64,000 nucleotides of DNA from Streptococcus parasanguinis (GTDB lineage Bacteria > Bacillota > Bacilli > Lactobacillales > Streptococcaceae), in the NCBI RefSeq assembly GCF_016648855.1, contig NZ_JACLQU010000006.1, positions 1 to 64,000 of the forward strand, written 5' to 3'. The position numbers and the translations under genes are program-made. Below, piece by piece: positions 55,501 through 64,000 of the stretch (positions within the stretch are counted from its first letter, which is position 1; every line of letters begins with the position of its first letter). Below the pieces are notes generated by a model. The model ran no database searches. It was not told the DNA's origin and saw only the letters and a program-made list of their open reading frames with translations.

Positions 55501-55509
55501 ATCTTATCA
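55501..55509 (-). promoter_or_regulatory. Extended -10 promoter of the LysM gene
   Basis: Minus-strand TG-a-TAAGAT (-10 at 55501-55506), giving a leader of about 60 nt. Confidence 0.55.
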
Positions 55510-55592
55510 CAATTTAAAAATAATAAAAGGCCTTTTTGGCTATTTAACAAAACTGTATTTTTCTTGTAACATTTCGTCTTTCTTGTCACATT

Positions 55593-55609
55593 GTTACAAA
55601 CTAGTAACA
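55593..55609 (-). promoter_or_regulatory. WalR (VicR) box upstream of the LysM gene
   Basis: Minus-strand TGTTAC-TAGTT-TGTAAC is an exact match to the WalR consensus TGTWAH-N5-TGTWAH. The WalRK system controls cell-wall genes, matching the product. Its distance from the -10 (about 85 bp) is long. Confidence 0.6.
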
Positions 55610-55644
55610 TAAAATTAGGGTCCTGGAAGAAGAGTTCGAGGGCG

Positions 55645-55684
55645 CAAAAAAAGCCTCATCAAGGAGCGGTTCCTCGATGAGGTT
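55645..55684 (-). terminator. Terminator of the V-ATPase operon
   Basis: CCTCATC/GATGAGG with inner AGGA/TTCCT pairing, followed by seven Ts on the minus strand. It is the first T-run terminator after ntpD, about 370 nt downstream of its stop. Confidence 0.7.
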
Positions 55685-55700
55685 CTTGTATTTTTTAAGT

Positions 55701-55733
55701 AATTGAACATAGCTTTTTACGGCTTTGTATCTT
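55701..55733 (-). repeat. Family 1 repeat, isolated end fragment
   Basis: AGCTTTTTACGGCTTTGTAT followed by CTT, the GCTTTGTATCTT-side end only, next to copy 55739-55947. Confidence 0.5.
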
Positions 55734-55738
55734 ATAAC

Positions 55739-55947
55739 TGAACACGCCCTAAATGCTGTGTGATAAACGCAAACTGTAATAGTACTAACTTCAAAGACAC
55801 AGTAGCTGATTGGATTTTTCTCTCGCTTTAAGAGCTCGGAAAAATCCTAATCAGCCTTGTGGGGGCAGGACAACGAAGCATTCTATACAACAGTGCTTCT
55901 GTCCTGCTCCCTATTTTCCTTTGAGTTGCTTAATGGCTTTGTATCTT
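55739..55947 (-). repeat. Family 1 repeat interrupted by a family 2 element
   Basis: The TGAACACGCCCTAAATGCTG half (55739-55792) and the CCTATTTTCCTTTGAGTTGC ... GGCTTTGTATCTT half (55910-55947) are separated by the family 2 element at 55793-55911, which occupies the place of the central hairpin. Confidence 0.6.
55793..55911 (-). repeat. Dispersed double-hairpin repeat, family 2, copy 3
   Basis: Minus orientation. GGGAGCAGGACAGAAGCA ... TGCTTCGTTGTCCTGCCCCC forms hairpin 1. GCTGATTAGGATTTTTC ... GAAAAATCCAATCAGC-type pairing forms hairpin 2, followed by TACTGTGTCTTTG. Confidence 0.7.
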
Positions 55948-55952
55948 GTGAA

Positions 55953-56058
55953 TTGAACACGCCCTAAATGCTGGGTGAAAAAGATAAATTCTCTTGTGAG
56001 CATCGCTCACTGCAAGAATTTCCTATTTTCACTTTGCATTTTACGGGCTTTGTATCTT
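55953..56058 (-). repeat. Dispersed hairpin repeat, family 1, copy after ntpD
   Basis: TTGAACACGCCCTAAATGCT ... AAAGATAAATT, a GTGAGC/GCTCAC central hairpin, AATTTCCTATTTTCACTTTG ... GGGCTTTGTATCTT. Its minus-strand beginning overlaps the TAA stop of ntpD. Confidence 0.7.
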
Positions 56059-56680
56059 ACTTCACCTTCATGATTCTGACGAGGTTGGCGCGTTCGGCTT
56101 CTTCGAGTTTCATTTCGATATAGTAGATGGTCTCTTTGAGGTCTGGGATAGTCGCATACTCCAGTCCGTTCACTCGACGGCGGGTTTTCTCGATTTCATC
56201 TGCCATGAGTTGGCAGCTTTTTTCGATTTCCGCTAACTTGAGCAAATCTGGGAGGAGGTCCCCCATTTCTTGAATGGTGCTATCCATTTGACTGTTGGAG
56301 GCGAGGTAGCTATAAACCACGTCCCCTTCATCATCTCCGTATGGATTTTCGATACGGGCATGGAGCTTGGGCACGCGCACACTCATGACATTTTCTTCCT
56401 CAATATGCAGCATCACTTCTCGCGTGGGAACAGCAAAGATTTCTTCCACCATGAGGTCGCTCTCTAGTGACTTGGCCATCACGAAATCTTGCATATTGTC
56501 CACAAGCGCCGCCTCTACCTTTTGGCGCAGGCGATTATTCTCACGTACAGCTTCAATAAAGCGGCGCATGAGTTCATCCCGCTTGTCCTTGAGCAACTTG
56601 TGCCCCCGGGTTGCTGTCTTGAGGCGCTCTTTGAGAATAGTAAGCTCCATCCGAGTTGGTTTTACATTTAATCGTGCCAT
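56057..56680 (-). CDS. ntpD: V-type ATPase subunit D
   Basis: 207-residue central-shaft subunit, long coiled coil at both ends ([21 protein letters not shown]-terminal [20 protein letters not shown]). Transmits rotation between the A3B3 head and the membrane ring. Last gene of the operon, 3 nt after ntpB. Its stop codon lies in the edge of a dispersed repeat. Confidence 0.95.
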   Translation of the reverse strand: MARLNVKPTRMELTILKERLKTATRGHKLLKDKRDELMRRFIEAVRENNRLRQKVEAALVDNMQDFVMAKSLESDLMVEEIFAVPTREVMLHIEEENVMSVRVPKLHARIENPYGDDEGDVVYSYLASNSQMDSTIQEMGDLLPDLLKLAEIEKSCQLMADEIEKTRRRVNGLEYATIPDLKETIYYIEMKLEEAERANLVRIMKVK

Positions 56681-56683
56681 AGG

Positions 56684-58069
56684 CTAATCCTCTTTGTTTG
56701 GCAGATACTTGTCAATCATCTCATCCTTGATCCGTTTAAGCTCTGTTCTTGGAAGGATGGATAAGAGTTCCCAACCGAGATCCAAACTTTCCTCAATCGT
56801 CCGATTGGTGGTAAATCCTTGGTTGATGTATTCTTGCTCAAAGCGGTCGGTAAATTTAACATAGAGCTTGTCGGTATCTGACAAGGCGGACTCCCCAAGC
56901 ACTACAGCCAGTTCTTTGGCTTGTTTTCCTTGGGCATAAGCCGCAAAGAGCTGGTTCATGGTCGCCGCATGGTCTTCCCGAGTCTTGCCTTCACCAGAAC
57001 CCTTGTCCTTCAAACGAGAAAGGGAAGGAAGGACATTGATCGGTGGGCGGTAACCGCTATTGTAGAGATCGCGGGACAGAATAATCTGACCTTCGGTGAT
57101 GTAGCCTGTCAAGTCAGGGATGGGGTGGGTGATGTCATCTTCTGGCATAGAGAGGATCGGAATTTGGGTCACAGATCCTTTCTTTCCAACCAAGCGTCCT
57201 GCACGTTCGTAGAGGGTTGAGAGGTTGGTATAGAGATAACCTGGATAACCCCGACGACCTGGAACTTCCCGGCGGGCAGCGGATACTTCCCGAAGGGCTT
57301 CACAGTAGTTGGTCATATCGGTCATAATAACCAAGACGTGCATGTCTTTTTCATAGGCCAAATATTCGGCAGCTGTCAAGGCGATCCGAGGAGTGGCAAT
57401 CCGCTCGATAGCGGGGTCATTAGCTAAGTTGATAAAGAGGACCGAGCGGTCAATCGCACCTGTCTCCCGAAGGTCGTTCATAAAGAACTCGGCTTCTTCA
57501 AAGGTGATTCCCATAGCCGCAAAGACCACGGCGAAGTTTTCTTCAGAATTAAGAACCGTCGCTTGACGAGCAATCTGAGCCGCCAACTCCTTGTGAGGAA
57601 GACCAGAACCTGAGAATACTGGGAGTTTTTGGCCCCGAACCAAGGTATTCAAATGGTCAATGGCTGAGATCCCTGTCTGGATAAATTCATCCGGATAGTC
57701 CCGCGAAACAGGGTTGATGGCTTGTCCATCAATGTCCAAGTACTTCTCTGGGATAATCTCCGGACCACCATCGATGGGTTTGCCCATCCCGTTAAAGATG
57801 CGTCCGACCATGTCTTCAGACACAGGAAGTTCTAGGGGACGTCCGGTAAAGCGGACTTTGGCTTTTTCCAAATTGATCCCGCTAGATCCTTCAAAGAGCT
57901 GGACCATGGCCTTATCTTCTTGGACTTCGAGGACTTGTCCCTGGCGGGTTGTTCCGTCATGGAGCTTGATTTCTACGAGTTCATTGTAGTGAACCCCCTC
58001 GACCTGATCGACAATCATCAAGGGGCCAACAACTTCGCTGACAGTACGGTATTCTTTAATCACGCTCAT
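56684..58069 (-). CDS. ntpB: V-type ATPase subunit B
   Basis: 461-residue non-catalytic head subunit. [20 protein letters not shown] start. It lacks a Walker A motif ([18 protein letters not shown] in that place) but keeps the arginine-finger region. Overlaps ntpA by 14 nt. Confidence 0.96.
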   Translation of the reverse strand: MSVIKEYRTVSEVVGPLMIVDQVEGVHYNELVEIKLHDGTTRQGQVLEVQEDKAMVQLFEGSSGINLEKAKVRFTGRPLELPVSEDMVGRIFNGMGKPIDGGPEIIPEKYLDIDGQAINPVSRDYPDEFIQTGISAIDHLNTLVRGQKLPVFSGSGLPHKELAAQIARQATVLNSEENFAVVFAAMGITFEEAEFFMNDLRETGAIDRSVLFINLANDPAIERIATPRIALTAAEYLAYEKDMHVLVIMTDMTNYCEALREVSAARREVPGRRGYPGYLYTNLSTLYERAGRLVGKKGSVTQIPILSMPEDDITHPIPDLTGYITEGQIILSRDLYNSGYRPPINVLPSLSRLKDKGSGEGKTREDHAATMNQLFAAYAQGKQAKELAVVLGESALSDTDKLYVKFTDRFEQEYINQGFTTNRTIEESLDLGWELLSILPRTELKRIKDEMIDKYLPNKED

Positions 58070-59846
58070 TGTCTACTCCTCCTTTTGCGACGATTTGGTG
58101 TAGGGTTTCTACGATTTCTTCTTTCAAGGCTTGAATGGTTGCCAACTGATCCTCATGGATGAACTTGCTCCGGGCAATGCGGTCTCGAAGAGTTACGGTT
58201 CCTTCCATGATTTCTGTGAAGTAGGCTCCCAATTCTAGCGCTTTCTGACTTTCTTGGTCAAAGGTCAAAATGTTGGTCAACAAGGCCACCTGCTTGCTGA
58301 AAGAGGTATAGGTGTCCACCTCATCAAAGGCATTTTGTTGCAGGTAGTCTTCGCGGATCATCTTGGCCGCATTCATGGTTAAGCGGTCTTTTTCAGACAA
58401 GGAATCCAGACCAACCAGGCGAACGATTTCTTGCAATTCACTTTCCTTTTGAAGCAAGTTCATAGCACGGGTCACTTTTTCAGACCAGCTAATCTGCTCA
58501 TGCTGATCGATATATTGGCCCACCTCATCCTGGTAAAGGGAATAAGAACTCAACCAGTTGATGGCTGGAAAGTGGCGACGCTGCGCCAACTGAGCATCTA
58601 GTCCCCAGAAGACCTTGACGATCCGCAGGGTGTTTTGCGTCACGGGCTCTGAAATATCTCCACCTGGAGGGGAAACGGCACCGATTGCCGTAATCGAACC
58701 TTCGCGCGCAGTAGTTCCAAGTGTCTTGACCCGACCTGCACGCTCGTAGTATTCGGCGATCCGGCTACCAAGGTAGGCTGGGTAGCCTTCATCCCCTGGC
58801 ATTTCTTCTAGACGACCAGACATTTCACGGAGAGCTTCAGCCCAGCGCGATGTCGAATCGGCCATGATGGCAACGGAATAGCCCATATCACGGAAGTATT
58901 CCGCAATGGTGATCCCTGTGTAGATGGAAGCTTCACGCGCTGCTACTGGCATGTTCGAAGTATTGGCGATCAGAACAGTCCGTTGCATGATGGATTGGCC
59001 AGTTGTTGGATCGATCAATTCTGGAAATTCATTCAGAACGTCCGTCATTTCATTTCCACGTTCCCCACAACCCACGTAGATCACGATGTCTACGTTGGCA
59101 AACTTGGCCACCTGGTGTTGCACGACGGTTTTTCCAGCTCCGAAAGGACCAGGAACAGCTGCAGCTCCACCTTTCGTAACAGGAAAGAAGGTATCAATAA
59201 CCCGTTGACCGGTGACCAAAGGCTCTACTGGAATCAGTTTTTGTGCAAAGGGACGGCCTCGACGAACCGGCCATTTTTGCATCAGACTTCCAGTAAAGAG
59301 GCTGCCGTCAGCCTGCTCGATCTCATAAACTGGCTCTTCTACTGTGTAAGAACCTGCTGCGATCTTGGTCACACGTCCACTCACACCAAACGGTACCATG
59401 ATGCGGTGTTCCACCATATTAGTCTCTTGAACGGTACCGACTATGTCTCCAGCGACCACTTCTGTCCCTTCTGTCACACTTGGCTCGAAGTCCCATTTGG
59501 TGTCCCGATCTAGATTCGGAACTTGCACCCCACGAACCAAAAAGTCACTGGCAGTAACTTCTTGGAAACGTTCCAAGGGGCGTTGGATCCCGTCAAACAT
59601 CTGAGAGATCAAACCTGGTCCCAATTCAACAGAAAGGGGAGCTCCGGTTGTGACCACTGGTTCTCCTGGACCGACTCCAGACGTTTCTTCATATACTTGG
59701 ATAGAAGCTTCGTCACGCCGCATCTCAATAATTTCACCAATCAAACCAAGATCGCCGACCCGGCAAATGTCTTGGATATTGGCCTCCTGCATCCCTGATG
59801 CGACCACCAAGGGACCGGAAACTTTGATAATTTTTCCTTGAGTCAT
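58056..59846 (-). CDS. ntpA: V-type ATPase catalytic subunit A
   Basis: 596 residues. Walker [14 protein letters not shown] (about 232-244), [20 protein letters not shown], and the bulge domain at about 115-190 specific to A subunits. Hydrolyses or makes ATP coupled to ion transport. 33 nt after the GNAT gene. Confidence 0.97.
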   Translation of the reverse strand: MTQGKIIKVSGPLVVASGMQEANIQDICRVGDLGLIGEIIEMRRDEASIQVYEETSGVGPGEPVVTTGAPLSVELGPGLISQMFDGIQRPLERFQEVTASDFLVRGVQVPNLDRDTKWDFEPSVTEGTEVVAGDIVGTVQETNMVEHRIMVPFGVSGRVTKIAAGSYTVEEPVYEIEQADGSLFTGSLMQKWPVRRGRPFAQKLIPVEPLVTGQRVIDTFFPVTKGGAAAVPGPFGAGKTVVQHQVAKFANVDIVIYVGCGERGNEMTDVLNEFPELIDPTTGQSIMQRTVLIANTSNMPVAAREASIYTGITIAEYFRDMGYSVAIMADSTSRWAEALREMSGRLEEMPGDEGYPAYLGSRIAEYYERAGRVKTLGTTAREGSITAIGAVSPPGGDISEPVTQNTLRIVKVFWGLDAQLAQRRHFPAINWLSSYSLYQDEVGQYIDQHEQISWSEKVTRAMNLLQKESELQEIVRLVGLDSLSEKDRLTMNAAKMIREDYLQQNAFDEVDTYTSFSKQVALLTNILTFDQESQKALELGAYFTEIMEGTVTLRDRIARSKFIHEDQLATIQALKEEIVETLHQIVAKGGVDNERD

Positions 59847-59879
59847 GTATTCCTCCTGGGAATCCTTTGTTTCTTTGTT

Positions 59880-60584
59880 TTACTTTTGTGCTATCTCTCT
59901 TAGAGATTGCTTTTGTTGGCCATTGGCATCGAAATTGCTTGGATCCAACCAGGCTTCGAAGCGCTGTTTGATAGCTGGCCATTCTTGGTCAATGATGGAC
60001 AACCAGTCTGTATCACGGGTACGACCTTTATAAACAACAGCCTGACGGAAACAGCCTTCATAGGTGAAGCCTAAGCGCTCAGCTGCTTTGCGAGATGCTT
60101 GGTTTAAGGCATCGCATTTCCACTCATAACGGCGGTAGCCTAAATCTTCAAACACGTAGCGCGCTAACAGATACTGGGCTTCCGTAGCCATGCGTGTCTT
60201 TTGGAGCGCTGGTGAGTAGGTCACTGCTCCAACTTCGATCACCCGATTGGCTTGATCGATCCGCATGAGAGAGAAAGTCCCCAAAGCCTTGCCTGAATCT
60301 TTGTCTACAATCGCATAGTAAAAGCGACCTTGGGCTGTCATGAGATCATCTAATAAGTGGTCCCACTCCTCTTCATTGTGGGCAGGGCCTTTGAACAGAA
60401 AGGTCCACATCGCTGCTGGAGAGTCCGGCCCGTAGACCTGATAAAGATCTGCTCCATGTTTTTCTTTTGAGAGGCGCTCGATCACGGTATAGCGACCTTC
60501 GATCCGCTCAATAGCTGGCAGACGCCCCGGAGTAAAATCCGGCAGTGCATCGCCAATCGTTTGGCCAAATTCATTTGTTCTCAT
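59880..60584 (-). CDS. GNAT family N-acetyltransferase inside the V-ATPase operon
   Basis: 234 residues, RimJ/RimL-like. GTFSLMRIDQANRVIEVGAV, TRMATEAQYLLARYVFEDLG (acetyl-CoA loop) and RYEWKCDALNQASRKAAERL are characteristic. Its start overlaps the ntpF stop by 4 nt, and ntpA follows with a 33-nt gap, so it is co-translated with the ATPase although not a known subunit. Substrate unknown. Confidence 0.87.
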   Translation of the reverse strand: MRTNEFGQTIGDALPDFTPGRLPAIERIEGRYTVIERLSKEKHGADLYQVYGPDSPAAMWTFLFKGPAHNEEEWDHLLDDLMTAQGRFYYAIVDKDSGKALGTFSLMRIDQANRVIEVGAVTYSPALQKTRMATEAQYLLARYVFEDLGYRRYEWKCDALNQASRKAAERLGFTYEGCFRQAVVYKGRTRDTDWLSIIDQEWPAIKQRFEAWLDPSNFDANGQQKQSLREIAQK

Positions 60585-60901
60585 AAAATATCCTGTCCTA
60601 CTGCTTTTTCGACATTATCACGAATCCGCTGTTGGCCGAGTCCTGTAGTCCCTCTATGGGTCGGGATAAGGATCAGAGCCGGTGTCAGCTGCTGGTCGTA
60701 AAAAGCCACTGTATCTGGAATAGCCTGAGCAATATCCTCTGTCAGGTAGATAATCCCGAAGTTTTCCCGACTGAGTTTTCGTAGGGTATTGATCGCTTCT
60801 TGTGGCTCTGTGACCGGATAGGTTTGAAAGCCAATCAGGCGAAAAGGAAGGATGGCGTCCCGATTGCCCACAACGGCGATCTTATAGGTCTGTTTGTCCA
60901 T
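60581..60901 (-). CDS. ntpF: V-type ATPase subunit F
   Basis: 106-residue Rossmann-like subunit of the central stalk (YKIAVVGNRDAILPFRLIGF, IIYLTEDIAQ). Binds subunit D. Called ntpG in some streptococcal and enterococcal annotations. Overlaps ntpC by 20 nt. Confidence 0.92.
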   Translation of the reverse strand: MDKQTYKIAVVGNRDAILPFRLIGFQTYPVTEPQEAINTLRKLSRENFGIIYLTEDIAQAIPDTVAFYDQQLTPALILIPTHRGTTGLGQQRIRDNVEKAVGQDIL

Positions 60902-61901
60902 AAATCGGTCTCATCCTTTCTTTGATGTCTGCTAGCGGAAAACCATTGTCCAAACCAGAGAGGACCAAACGAAGGTTGGTCACCTCTAACTCTTTTCCGT
61001 AAAGATAACGAACAAGAGGGAGTGGTCCATCAACTTCAAAACGGCCAGCGTCTAGAAGACTGAATTTCACCAAACTTTCTAGATACTCCAACTCTACGGT
61101 CTTTAGTTGACCGGTGCGCATCTTTTCTTCATAAGTCTCTAAGGCGAGATCGTACTCTAGCGGATTGACTTGATAAAACCAGGTCAACCACTGACCGGAT
61201 TCTAGCAGGTCGATCACCTGATGGGCACTGAGGCTCCCTTCATCTGAGAGCAATTGGTGCATAAAGCTATGCGGTTTTTGCTGATCCAAGGCCCGCTTAA
61301 CTGTAATCGCATTGTAAAAGTCAATGGTCACGTCCACCAACTGCTTCAGAATCGGATGATCTAGGCTGTCCCCTAAGTATCTCAGGTGTTTAAAATAAGC
61401 TAAGTCCATCCCGATTTCGAGAACCCGCAAGTCCTGATAGTCTTGGAATTCTTGCCAGGTTGCAGCCACTTCTTCCGCCATAAAGGCCGGACAATGCTCC
61501 GCAGAAAAGGTCGCCACCAAATGCTCGAGCACATCGAGAGAATAAGGACCGATAGGGATCAATAAGTGCCCCAACTTGCGCTCTGTCGCCTTGTGTTTCA
61601 GACAAACCTTGAGATTATGATAGGTGTATTTCAAGGTAAACAGGCTAACCAAGTCTGGCTGAGGGCTTACCTCAAAAGCCCATTGGTATTCTGCCAACAA
61701 GGCTGCCATCAGGCGGGCTTCAAGGGCTGATAAATCCTTGATCTCGTGGCTGTCTAAAGCATAAGGTGTTCCTTGTAGCAAGCCTTCTCGGCTCTCGCTT
61801 GAGGGACTTGCAAGCAACTGCTCGAATTGACTGGGACTGACAAAACTAGCCTCACGTACGCTGATTCCTGTATTGACTTGAGAATAGGTCCGTTCGCTCA
61901 T
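60882..61901 (-). CDS. ntpC: V-type ATPase subunit C
   Basis: 339-residue all-helical funnel (subunit d/C of bacterial V-ATPases) connecting the shaft to the membrane rotor. YLYGKELEVTNLRLVLSGLD near the C-terminus is typical. 9 nt after ntpE. Confidence 0.92.
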   Translation of the reverse strand: MSERTYSQVNTGISVREASFVSPSQFEQLLASPSSESREGLLQGTPYALDSHEIKDLSALEARLMAALLAEYQWAFEVSPQPDLVSLFTLKYTYHNLKVCLKHKATERKLGHLLIPIGPYSLDVLEHLVATFSAEHCPAFMAEEVAATWQEFQDYQDLRVLEIGMDLAYFKHLRYLGDSLDHPILKQLVDVTIDFYNAITVKRALDQQKPHSFMHQLLSDEGSLSAHQVIDLLESGQWLTWFYQVNPLEYDLALETYEEKMRTGQLKTVELEYLESLVKFSLLDAGRFEVDGPLPLVRYLYGKELEVTNLRLVLSGLDNGFPLADIKERMRPIYGQTDL

Positions 61902-61910
61902 TGCAACCTC

Positions 61911-62501
61911 CTAGTTCTCTTCGTCGGTGAAAATGCTGGCTGCCATCTGGTAGCTTTCTTTCTCCCAAATGGAATCCACCAAATCACGGTAGAGATGGTT
62001 GTCATCAATCTTCCCAACCGACAAGACAAAGCCTGCCTGAGCTGGAATCGTCGCATCCGCAACTGTCACATTCTGATGAGTTTGCTTTAATTTCTCGAGA
62101 GCTGCTAGATCAAATTTGCTAGCACTCACCGCCCCAAAGGTCAGAGTCACAACTTGCCCTTGATAGCGGTCTAAAATCGCATCTACAAACTGCATTTCCT
62201 TGTCAAGGGGCCAAGCCGCCATTGCTTCATAAGCATCTGCAAAGAGATCCTTTAAGACTCGTTGCTTGGTGACAAGGGTTGATTGACGTTTTTTATTTTC
62301 GATTTGTTGGGTTTCACGTTGCAATTGACGTTGAATCCGCTTGAGCTGCTCGGAGCGTTGATTGAGTTTATCTTGGATCAACCGCTCTTCTTGCGCAGTC
62401 TCTTCTTTTAGGATGGTTTCCTTGGCCTCTTCTAAGAGTTTGCGCCCTTTTTCGTGGGCTTGGGCCAAGATCGAATCCTTTAATTGGGTTTGTTCATCCA
62501 T
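61911..62501 (-). CDS. ntpE: V-type ATPase subunit E
   Basis: 196-residue peripheral-stalk subunit. N-terminal half is a long charged coiled coil (LEEAKETILKEETAQEERLI), C-terminal half a globular head-binding domain. 70 nt after ntpK, in a gap with a small palindrome CCTCGCGAGG. Confidence 0.92.
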   Translation of the reverse strand: MDEQTQLKDSILAQAHEKGRKLLEEAKETILKEETAQEERLIQDKLNQRSEQLKRIQRQLQRETQQIENKKRQSTLVTKQRVLKDLFADAYEAMAAWPLDKEMQFVDAILDRYQGQVVTLTFGAVSASKFDLAALEKLKQTHQNVTVADATIPAQAGFVLSVGKIDDNHLYRDLVDSIWEKESYQMAASIFTDEEN

Positions 62502-62571
62502 ATCGTTTTTTCTCCTATTGCATGCGTCTTGTGTTTTTCACCTCGCGAGGCGAATTCATCAAAGCTAGCTC

Positions 62572-63081
<510 letters not shown>

Positions 63082-64000
63082 TTATTTTTTTGTTTTAATA
63101 TAGCGTTCAGAAGGTTTAAGAGGACGAAATGGCTTGCCTCCTCCTTCATAGAACTTACCGAAGAACTCCACAAAGATCAAACGGGCTCCATGCACATATC
63201 CTGACAAGAAGGACAAGAACATATTAATGGCATGAAGGATGATAAAGAGCACAAGCCCTACCGTAAACCGTCCAAGCGGTGGAAAGAGATTGACAATAAG
63301 GTTAAAGGCTGAACCGATACTCGCTCCAGACAAGCCCAGGGCCATCAAACGGGTGAAGCTGACCAAGTCTCCGACGTACCCACTGACATTGTAGAGGTTA
63401 AAGAGACCAGACGCTAAACCAGACAGCTTCTTGGCACTGACAATGGAAACAATCAAGATCCCAATGGCATTCAAAATAGCTAGCCACTTGCCAATCGGAA
63501 CTAGGACGCTCATCCCTGGTAAGATATTGCCTACTGCTAGAAGCATTAAACCAAGTAGGATCAAAACCCAAGCAAAGCCCGCATTATAGGCTTCCGTGTA
63601 GTCTTTGAGGCGGACATTTTTCATCCCCCCTAGGAACAGTCCCACTAAGACAGTGACAAAACCAAAGACCACTGAAAGGATCAGGATGGTCATAGCGTTG
63701 CTGGTCGTACTGATCAGGGCAAAAGGCATCTCAAATCCAAAGAAAGAGCCATAGACCACTCCCCAAAGGGCCACTGAAATTCCGAGGAGACTGAAGAAAC
63801 GAAGGTTCTTTGCTGTCCCAGGCTTGAGCTTAAAGGCTTTAAGGGCAAACCCTGTTGCTACCGTCAGCAAGAGTCCATAACCGATATCTGCGACCATCAT
63901 GCCAAAGAAAACAAAGTAGAAGAGAGAGACGATTGGTGTCGGATCTTTCTCGTAATATTTAGGCAAGGCATACATCTCTGTGACTAATTCAAAGGGCTCT
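63082..64000 (-). CDS. ntpI: V-type ATPase subunit I (N-terminus outside window)
   Basis: C-terminal membrane part of the stator subunit, in frame to the window edge (EPFELVTEMYALPKYYEKD near 63955-63999). About 305 of an expected 650 or so residues are visible, with 7-8 TM helices including SFTRLMALGLSGASIGSAFN, which carries the essential Arg of the half-channels. Ends LKPSERYIKTKK. The apparent Met at 63975 is internal. Confidence 0.94.
   Translation of the reverse strand, partial: EPFELVTEMYALPKYYEKDPTPIVSLFYFVFFGMMVADIGYGLLLTVATGFALKAFKLKPGTAKNLRFFSLLGISVALWGVVYGSFFGFEMPFALISTTSNAMTILILSVVFGFVTVLVGLFLGGMKNVRLKDYTEAYNAGFAWVLILLGLMLLAVGNILPGMSVLVPIGKWLAILNAIGILIVSIVSAKKLSGLASGLFNLYNVSGYVGDLVSFTRLMALGLSGASIGSAFNLIVNLFPPLGRFTVGLVLFIILHAINMFLSFLSGYVHGARLIFVEFFGKFYEGGGKPFRPLKPSERYIKTKK

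Noticed and set aside
55600-56056. BOX or RUP elements of the pneumococcal type as explanation for the repeats.
   Set aside because: The conserved ends and hairpin stems do not match BOX A/B/C or RUP termini as I know them; treated as two separate unnamed families.

Overview
The window is a chromosomal segment of a Streptococcus, most likely of the mitis/sanguinis group (parasanguinis or australis-like). The evidence is the near-family-identical ribosomal proteins and HisS, a PyrR attenuator, a tryptophan T-box, small RNA genes with CiaR-type promoters, a V-type ATPase operon, and streptococcal gene neighbourhoods. Nearly all backbone genes lie on the minus strand. The species call is an inference.

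Layout. Positions 1-135 hold the promoter and leader of an rRNA operon that runs off the left edge. A glutamate-cysteine ligase-like gene follows. Positions 1.5-16.3 kb are the complete S10-spc-alpha ribosomal protein operon (rpsJ to rplQ, with secY, adk, infA and rpoA) read leftward from a promoter near 16.3 kb. Positions 16.5-23.7 kb carry tgt, a DUF975 membrane protein (plus strand), polA with a CoA-binding protein, an uncharacterised very short transcription unit, and an alpha-L-fucosidase. Positions 23.8-30.5 kb are the trp operon (E-GD-C-F-B-A) behind a T-box. Positions 30.6-40.9 kb hold a MarR/DUF1304 pair, a csRNA, HAD and MATE genes, thrC, hisS, an iron-sulfur assembly protein, a uracil permease with PyrR leader, and ilvD.

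Positions 41.0-41.4 kb are rpmF-rpmG. Immediately after rpmG, about 41.4-51.2 kb is an AT-rich accessory region. It is split by copies of the rpmG 3' end and of integrase-arm-like repeats, and also contains a stray 3' end of rpsI. It carries a three-gene ABC-2 transporter with a small ORF, a Fic toxin-antitoxin pair, and a four-gene cluster (two DDAH-type hydrolases, an APC antiporter, an ornithine/alanine racemase-like enzyme) behind a cre-like site. No integrase or relaxase remains.

Positions 51.4-56.0 kb contain an SdpR/SdpI-type pair without a toxin gene, two tandem csRNA genes, an MFS transporter, and a secreted LysM protein with an upstream WalR-type box. Positions 56.1-64.0 kb are the V-ATPase operon (ntpI-K-E-C-F, GNAT, A-B-D), truncated at the right edge inside ntpI.

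Cross-cutting structure: two families of dispersed hairpin repeats recur between these units. One (about 105 bp) sits directly after the stop codons of rpsN, rpsH and ntpD. The other (about 120 bp, two hairpins) occurs at 16.4, 38.95 and 55.8 kb, and in the last case it is nested inside a copy of the first. The three csRNA genes show the direct-repeat promoter and exposed anti-Shine-Dalgarno loops expected of CiaRH-controlled sRNAs.
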